Shown piece after piece: positions 56,620-64,000 of a stretch of 64,000 nt of DNA. The stretch is from the NCBI RefSeq assembly GCF_037975245.1, contig NC_092563.1, forward strand, positions 7,003,501-7,067,500, read 5' to 3'. A model generated the notes under the pieces. That model was not told where the DNA came from. It was given only the letters and a program-made list of their open reading frames with translations, and made no database searches. Each line of letters begins with the position of its first letter. The first letter of the stretch is position 1. Source of the stretch: Apostichopus japonicus (taxonomy: Eukaryota > Echinodermata > Holothuroidea > Aspidochirotida > Stichopodidae). The position numbers were made by a program, and so were the translations under genes.

Positions 56620-57030
56620 AAGTCTTGCGGTCACATGTTGGAACTATGTCATTTACAGAAGGCTGAAAATTTCATTGGTCAGTTTCAACAGGGCTCTTAT
56701 GAATTGTGCATGATACAGCAGTATCATCGGCATATTTTGTTATGGAAATGTGTGAGTTTGACCTAATTTCATCAGTATATATAGTAAATAATATAGCATA
56801 TAATGGACCCCACCCCAAGGCACACCAACCTTTATTTCCAATATTTCCGATAACCCTTTATCCAACCTTACTTGTCTGGGCCATCCTTGAAGAAATTGTG
56901 CCAGCCAATGAATAAGCCATGTTTCTTTGATAAATCGTAACAGATCCTTCATTAATTGATTTGGCAAGACAGTATTAAACGCACTTGAAAAGTCAAGAAA
57001 AGACCCGTTGTAATAATTCTTTCCTTGCAA
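56620..57030 (-). mobile_element. Second LINE reverse-transcriptase remnant (minus strand)
   Basis: The minus-strand frame 57030-56740 contains FLDFSSAFNTVLPNQLM (motif A), WLAQFLQGWPRQVRLDKGLS and a degraded GVPWGG. In another frame the catalytic box follows as KYADDTAVSCTIHKSPVETD at about 56730-56670. The FSSAFNT signature marks a LINE family different from the one at 15-20 kb. It is degenerate, with frame shifts and stops; no endonuclease or tail was found. Confidence 0.78.
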
Positions 57031-57221
57031 TCATAATGAGACACAATATCATGAATTAATCAAACGTTTGATATGGATATGGATTCATGGATTGGCTTGC
57101 AACTTCCGTTCTGGAACAAGCAACCTTTATGGGTTAATAATCCCAATGTATGGAAACCAGGGCTGAGGGTGTACAGTATCAGTTTGGTGATGTTCATTTG
57201 GTTTGTATGTCAATGTTCTGA

Positions 57222-58025
57222 CTTGGAAGAAACTGGAAGAAACCTGTTTCTTCCGGGTTTCTTCCGGAAGAAACTGGAAGAAACCGGAAAAAACTGAAGA
57301 AACTGTGAAAATTGGCATATACGCAGCACAACCCACATACATGATATGGAGACATAGTTTACTACCATCTGACTGAAATGCATACCATTGAAACCATCAA
57401 AATATGATGTTTTTGTTTTGATTATAATTTTGGTTTGTTTTTCTACAGCAAAAGATGTTTGCTTATAAATCACAATATTGAAGGACTACTGTACTTATCA
57501 TCTAGCGATCCCCCCATCAGCCAGAATTGCATAACTGGCCATACTGTATCAACTCAGCTCCATTGTAATTGTAACAATGCAGGCTTCAGGGAGTAGGATT
57601 GAAACATATGGTCATAGTGGTCAATGTAATGAGTGTGCATTGCAGTAGGCCTACACTAGTTTCCAGGGAACACTTGCCCCTCCACTCAGAAACTAGTTTT
57701 TAACTAAGAACTGGGCTATCATCAGGGCCATTCTGGTCTGTAAAATATTGCTTGAATGGTCCGGTGCTAGTAGCCTAGTACTATATTGTGTACAGTACAT
57801 GCTGGAAGCAGATCATGTGCTCCAAACCTAGATATAGACTACCTAGATGACACTATAGTGCTTCTTGTCCATTTATTACATAGTTAGAGGTTGTTATGAA
57901 ACTTAATCAACAGTTTTCCCCCCAAAAATGAGTTTCTTCCATTTTTTCGTGAAGAAACCTATTTCTTCCGAATGAAAAAAAAACATGATTTTTCTGCGGT
58001 TTCTTTCCACCCCGGAAGAAACCTG
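57222..58025. repeat. Region bounded by GAAGAAAC/GTTTCTTC clusters
   Basis: 57222-57304 and 57925-58023 both contain dense GGAAGAAACTGG/CCGGTTTCTTCC words in inverted orientations, including TTTCTTCCGGAAGAAA. They may be ends of one element of about 800 bp, but precise TIRs and duplications were not found. The interior has no coding signal. Confidence 0.4.
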
Positions 58026-58330
58026 CGAACCATGGTTCTTGTACTAATTATGGGGAAGCAACATGCCAAATATGAGAACTGCAGAGGTTATCTATCTTGA
58101 GATATTGTGTTCACAAGCTATGTCATCACATACACACACACACACGCCAAACTTGACTGCATAAATTACTTGTCTGCGCATGGCAAGTAACCAAAGACGG
58201 TGGCCATTGATTTGTTAGCTATGTAAAAGCAGCCATTTGAATCGTTTTCAAGGTGATTCATCCTGTATGATGTCTTTGAGCCATGTAAAGTAGTCCAGAG
58301 ATTTTTTTGTCGAGATCTGATTGGTTACTT
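58026..58330 (-). repeat. Inverted copy of the 8345-8600 repeat
   Basis: Reverse complement of the SAMHD1-intron repeat: it shares TTGTGTTCACAAGCTATGTC, a CA run, CAAACTTGACTGCATA and GGTGGCCATTGAT. Confidence 0.75.
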
Positions 58331-59204
58331 TTCAGACAATGCATATGTATGTGTACTTTTTCTCACCTATCTAAGAAGATCGGTATTAGTGAGCAAGTGA
58401 GTTGGTTGGGAAACATACGGTATGTTCTCATGTCGTTTGTTTCATCGCTTCATTATTTGTGCTACTTTGGAGGAGTCATGACTATCAGTGAGAAGAGGTT
58501 TAGAAGTTGACTTTCAAGTAATATTTTAATTAACATCCTTGTGGGAGAAGTTGAATAACTGGTGAGTTAATTGACTCTGTATTTTATTAGCTTAACAGTA
58601 TTTTGGTCAATTAATGAAATTGTCGTTATTTAAAGTCTAATTTACCCTTCCTGTAAATGAGGGATGGAATATGCTATATACTGTATTGCACTGTGTATTG
58701 TGTAGGATAAGGGTGTGGCACAGTAATATATTATAAGAATTGTTCATTTAATGGTTAACATTAGTACTTTAAGAGTTTTAGTTCTAGGTTTTTGAGTGTA
58801 GATTTAGGCTCATGGTTGAGATAACCATGGCAGTTGCCAGTTATGTGTACATATGTGTATTTGTATTAAAATTGGTAGTGTTCAGATTGAGGGAGATCTC
58901 AAAGTGTTAAAAGGAGTGTGTACCTTTGAGGTTAGGTTAACAGTATTTTAGACCTTACAGTGCTTTACTCTGTTAATAATTTAGAGTAATCTATGTTGAT
59001 TTAGATATAGGCTGGTATTTGTTTCTGGGCAGTGCAGTGGAAAGCTAGCAAGTACAATACCGGTGTGAAGTTAGATACTTATTCCGCGTTCGACATTCGC
59101 GAATGTTACTCAGTTACTTATTCGACAATGGTATCGACATAACACCATATATATTATATGGTAAGACGAATACTTTCTTACAAGATGTTCAACATTTGGT
59201 TGTG
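58331..59204. other. No feature recognised
   Basis: AT-rich non-coding DNA with several TTAACAGTATTTT-like words. Confidence 0.4.
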
Positions 59205-60215
59205 TAAAAGAGGTTTATCTATGGGTCATATGAACTCTAATGACAATGTAGAAGAGTACCATAAAGAATCTTGCCCGGTCCAAACAGTTCTTGATCAATT
59301 CAAATGACCACTATTTCAACATTTCTTAAATTAATGTAACAGGCCCTGAAAAATCCCTTTGGGCCCTAGTCAAGACCAGCACGCCTTGGACCACCTAAGC
59401 AATGGGTAATGTGAACTCTAAAGACATTGTAGAAGGGTACCATCATGCGTGTTGCCCGGTCCAAAGAGTGCTTGACCAATTTATATGACCACTAAATCAT
59501 CACTTCTTAAATGGGTGTAACGAGACCACGAATAAAAAACATTTTTGGCCCTAATGAAGACCAGCACGCCTTGGACTACCCAACCAATGCGACATATGAA
59601 CTCTTCTGACAATGTAAAAGAGTACCATAATGCGTCTTGCCCGGTCCTAAGAGTGCTTGACCAATTAAAATGACCACTAAATCTTCACTACTTAAATGAA
59701 TGTAACAGGACCTGAAAAAAGAAATTAGCCCTAATCATGACCAGAACGCCTTGGACCACCAAACCAATGGGTCATATGAACTCTAAAGACACTGTAGAAG
59801 GGTACCATTATGCGTCTTTCCCGGTCCAAAGAGTGCTTGATCAATTAAAATGACCTCTCAATCATCACTACTTAAAATAATGTAACGGGACCTGAATACA
59901 AGAAATTAGCCCTAATCACAACCAGCACACCTTGGACCACGTAACCAATGGGAAATATGAACTCTAAAGACATTGTTGAAGGGTACCATAATGTGTCTTG
60001 CCCAGTCCGAAGAGTGCTTGACCAATTAAAATGACCACTAAATCGTCACTTTGTAAATTAATGTAACGGGACCACGAAAAGAAAACCTTTGGGCCCTAAT
60101 CAAAACCAGCACGCCTTTGACCACCCAACCAATGGGTCATATGAATTCTATGGACATTGTTGAAGGGTACCATAATGCGTATTACCCGGTCCAAACAGTG
60201 CTTGACCAATACAAA
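59205..60215. repeat. ~180-bp tandem array, about 5.5 copies
   Basis: Units start ATGGGTCATATGAACTCTAA and contain GACATTGTAGAAGGGTACCA, CCGGTCCAAAGAGTGCTTGA and GACCAGCACGCCTTGGACCA. Divergence between units is moderate. A single inverted fragment lies at 62859-62906. Confidence 0.95.
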
Positions 60216-60483
60216 TGAATTATGCACAATCATTATCTAGTATTTTTGTCAATCTCTTCTTTTTTGAAGTTTTTACTCTACGTATGTAACAGTGTGGTGA
60301 AAGTTACTAGCTAAATGGGCTCTGTCATCTACTGTATTTTTGGCTCTGTACAATAATCACTAGTGTTTGCACGGGGTATCCGGGTACGCACCCGATGCGA
60401 TACTACCCGGTTCCTAATTTATTACCCGAATCCTACGTTAAGTGTGATTCTTATTTTTTTTCTTTTCTTTTTGCAAACCAATG

Positions 60484-60745
60484 GTTACAGTAGGTAAGAT
60501 TTTCCCATTGACTTAGTGTGGTATTAGGCTTCCATGTGGTCAAAGATACTGTAACAGCAATAATGAAAGTATTCCATAGATATCTGATAACTACGTCACA
60601 ATTTCAGCAAATAAAGTTAAACAGATGGTTAGGCTAGATTTCCCCATTGACTAAGTGTGGTGTTAGGCTACCATGTGGTCAAAGAAAACAGTAATAATGA
60701 AAGTATACTGTACCATGAATATCTTATAACTGTGTCAGGAGTGCA
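60484..60745. repeat. Direct duplication of ~140 bp
   Basis: TTCCCATTGACTTAGTGTGG, CCATGTGGTCAAAGA and AATAATGAAAGTAT occur in both halves (60498-60580 and 60640-60720). Confidence 0.85.
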
Positions 60746-63700
60746 ATATCCACATATTGTTCATTGTTTTGAAATAACCACTGACGGCTTATACTTATTA
60801 TCTGCCTTGCTGTGGGACTCTGGGTATCATATAGTCTTTATTTATTTTTTAACTTATGAAAATCAATTCCTACAAGAAATCAAATTTTATGAATGCTTTT
60901 AGAAGTACCACTAGAGGAGGTGGCACTCTGTTACACATTGAGGTGAAACACTTTCAGTACATGTCTAACATTGCGTCGTCACCAATTTTGCTAAATTCAT
61001 AGATGTGGTACCTGTACATGTATTGAAGATCTGTTCCCTTTCCAAGATTCCAAGAAATTTGTGATACTCACTTGATGTGACAAACATCATCATTGTTATA
61101 CAGTGTGACTAAGAGTGGATAATGTTGTTTGTTTTTCATGCCCCAGGCTCTCTCTGGGGTGACTTTCATAAATGAAACCTTGAGGTAAAAATTGTACCAT
61201 GTGGGTATCATTGGATGTTGAAAGAGAAAGTTGGAACTTTCCAAGTTCTAATTTACAGACCTGTGGAAGTATTGTTGTTGAAAGTTGACCTACAGTACCT
61301 GACAGAAAATTTGGGTGGATGTCATTGTTTCTGAAAATTCCTCTTTCAATAAGAAAAGAGAAAAGGAAATATCAATCTGTTATGCCACCCAACAATATGT
61401 ACTGTAAATTAGCATACATTACAACTGAAATTCAACATTTAATTGTTTTGGCTTCATGCCTTTGCACAGCAGAAAGGCACATTGCCCTTGCTTGGCTGCA
61501 TCAAGAATTCAAGCTATTTTGTCTTCTAGAACCAAGCATGTTAGCAAACATCTTTTCGTCAACGCTGTGCCTTATTAGAACCAACATTAACTCTCCTCCT
61601 GTTAGTTGACAACTTTATTAATTTTTTGAAATGTTTAGAGTTTGTTTTTTAAACATTGAAACCCTACCTCTATTAGCTCTGTGCAAACAGCTTTGCATGA
61701 TTGCTGATGGAGGAGGATGGTGCGTGCACACCTGTGCATACAATTTATAGCCTTTTTGGTAATAGAGAAACAGCTCTGTTATCACTTTTATTTACAAAAC
61801 AGTGATGTCATAATCGACCTTTGTGGATGCACTGAGGGTCACTCCTCCGTGTCTGGAGTGTCAGTGCAGTGTTGATGACTTAACGTAAGACTCAGGGAAA
61901 TAATAAAAGTGTAGCAGTTTTCCATGTTTGTTAAAATAGTACCATGGAAACTAGCAGAGTACTGTACTACAGTACATAGTGTTGTCTGTGCAAAAGCTAC
62001 TATATACATCTTTAAATTATGTAGTTTGGATATCATTTTACTATGCAATTTATTACTCCCAGTGAGACTCAAAATTTTACAAGATGTGTGCTCTCAAAGC
62101 CAGACATGTTAAAAATTATTTGAAACATTAAAAAGGTTTAATTGGCAAACTGTGTCGTGTACACTCCAGACATACATTACTGTCAGTCAATCAGAGGTGG
62201 TACAGTACTACTATATCTACCACTGTCCATACATTGTGCACACTGAAATGATCTGCAAAAACCGTCTCTTTGCTCACTGTTGACAGTTTTATGCACAGTT
62301 ATATTTGTATATCAAATTATTGACTGCTCTACTCAGCTGTCATATATATTATATATACTGAAGGTGTGTCTCCGTTGCTCTTGTTTGGTGTGCCAATATT
62401 GGGCCGATCGACTTTTACATTTCCACTAAATAAATGGTATAGACAGGATTCTGATAAGAAAAGCAATTAATTTGTTGATTATTTAGAGAGGGTTTTTTTT
62501 TTTGGCAGCTGTGCTGATATGCAAATGAAGTTCATTACATGCTTAATATCCCCCCCCCCCACCCCTCCCCATTTATTCTCTGCTTCGATTGAAATGTAGT
62601 TGCAGATGAGAAATTTTCATGCTAAAATTAATTTAATCTTGGTAGAATTTTTACCGATCAGTGTGCAAAGATGTGTCATTCACTATTACTAAATACTTCA
62701 TAAGACAAAATGTTAAGGAGCGGAACAAAGCGTTCTGATTGCAATTGAAATGATTCATCCAGGATGTTTCCTAGACGTTTCTCCGTTTCATTAAATACAC
62801 TCTCTTGTTAAAGAAAGCTTTAACATTAGGCTCTAACTAACTAACTAACAAATAGTAAATATGGTACCCTTCTACAATGTCTGTAGAGTTCATATGACCC
62901 ATTGATAAAATATATAATTAGCTTTGGAAAAATACACTAAATGTACTTTTTCAACGAAAAAATCTTGATAATCTCGTACGGAAGCATTTGGTTTTCCACA
63001 GTTGTTAATCAATTATAATAAGTGTCTTGGTCTACCATGTCAGCATTAAAGCAGAATAGTAGAACTAAATGTTCTGTAACACTTTTGTGTTAGTTATTTG
63101 TATGAATTAAGCTGTTGCTTCTATGCAGTGTAGCCCCTTCTGCCATGTACCATCTTTGTTCTTTAATTGTATTTTGATTGTTTGTTTTTATCTTGATTGT
63201 TACTGCAAATATTTGTGTCAGGATTTCAACACAGCTTGTTACTTTTGACATAGCTGCAGATTGGTGTCTGGTTGTATTGTGGTGTTAATAGCTAGTACAG
63301 CTGTGGGGTATTATTCTAATTCCTTGTAGGTTCCTGATGGTTCAGAGGGTCGTAGATGAAAAGCGTCTCATTACAATGTACCTACATTAAAGTTGTTTTA
63401 CCTGTTTGTGGTCCATTGAGTTGATAGTATCATGTCAGGGCATATTCTGATGTATCTGTATTGTTTTTTATGTCATTGAACTAGGGTTAGGCTTCATTTT
63501 AATTTAAGGAGTGGCTCAATGATTCGCATCATTCAAGCAATACCTTAAAGCAGTATGTAGTACTGATACAAATTTGTGTATAGAGAATTTCATATGAACT
63601 CATGCAAGTGGAATGAAGGGATAACTGACTTGTATTCAAGATAATTTTGGTGATGAATAATGATTAACGTGAAGGAACAGTTATAAATTAATTTTGGTAT

Positions 63701-64000
63701 TCATGTTTGTATTCTTCATAACTTGGCATTCATATTAAAGGTGTATGATCACGTCGGGTATAGGTTCTTGTATTCTGCACTTGTGACTGTTAACATGTGA
63801 GTGAAGAGGTGGGGATCTGCTGTATTATTTTTAATTATTGTTTCCGCTTAGTCAATTGGGAATATCATAATTGCTGTGGACAGTAAAATTAGTTCAAAGG
63901 AATTTCCATTGTTACAATGGTGGGTTCTAATCCAATATGGTGTTTTGGGATAATATTTCACTTGAAGATTGGTTGCTATTTCTTAACTATTTAATTACAG
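60746..64000. other. No gene recognised; last bases resemble a splice acceptor
   Basis: Non-coding AT-rich DNA apart from the array fragment at 62859-62906. The 96-codon frame at 61319-61609 (+) has no known domain. The window ends in TTAATTACAG, a plausible acceptor, so an exon could start just outside. Confidence 0.35.

Noticed and set aside
61319-61609. 96-codon plus-strand frame
   Set aside because: No domain, no splice context and ordinary composition for AT-rich non-coding DNA.

Overview
This is a stretch of repeat-rich, AT-rich animal nuclear DNA. Introns are GT-AG, coding exons are small and widely spaced, and most of the sequence is transposon-derived. The mix of a SAMHD1 gene, THAP and P2X7-'ballast' domain exons, Ty3/gypsy elements, APE-type LINEs, a tRNA-derived SINE and many hAT-like MITEs suggests a marine invertebrate, perhaps an echinoderm. 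The species cannot be fixed from the sequence alone.

Layout. 1-1660 is a 33-bp minisatellite, and 1743-2542 is an 800-bp non-autonomous hAT element. 2641-10303 (+) is the 3' two thirds of SAMHD1: eight exons ending in a stop codon. Its introns hold a 49-bp minisatellite (4585-6130), a hairpin cluster, a dispersed repeat with nuclear-receptor half-sites and a tRNA-derived SINE. 12.7-33 kb is a nest of transposons. An APE-type LINE on the minus strand is interrupted by a 1.6-kb solo LTR that itself contains a hAT MITE, by a second LTR-like block, and by a 12.4-kb Ty3/gypsy element (G1, 20366-32811). G1 has nearly identical LTRs, a tRNA-Leu primer-binding site, gag, pol and a C2H2 zinc-finger ORF. 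That ORF is interrupted by a second, internally inverted gypsy fragment (G2, 26796-30634).

33-39 kb holds simple repeats, a ~125-bp tandem array and hAT MITEs, including two remnants of only 31 and 24 bp that keep perfect 8-bp target duplications. 39580-43202 is delimited by TTAA and matching terminal and subterminal inverted repeats. It carries a THAP exon (+) at one end and a P2X7-ballast exon (-) at the other, pointing towards each other. 43.3-51 kb holds a CRE pair, a MITE with 16-bp TIRs, a 3.5-kb element with long modular TIRs and TA ends, and an 82-bp foldback with perfect target duplications. 52-64 kb holds one possible methyltransferase exon, a 984-bp solo LTR with 5-bp target duplication, an array of ~20-bp palindromes, a second LINE RT remnant and a ~180-bp tandem array. 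The last 3 kb shows no recognisable gene.

Two themes stand out. First, the SAMHD1 and THAP exons and the G1 integrase region contain single-base breaks, several of them exactly in homopolymer runs. That pattern suggests uncorrected long-read assembly error rather than pseudogenes. Second, the TTAA element joins two protein domains not usually discussed together, and it is the best candidate here for an undescribed mobile system.
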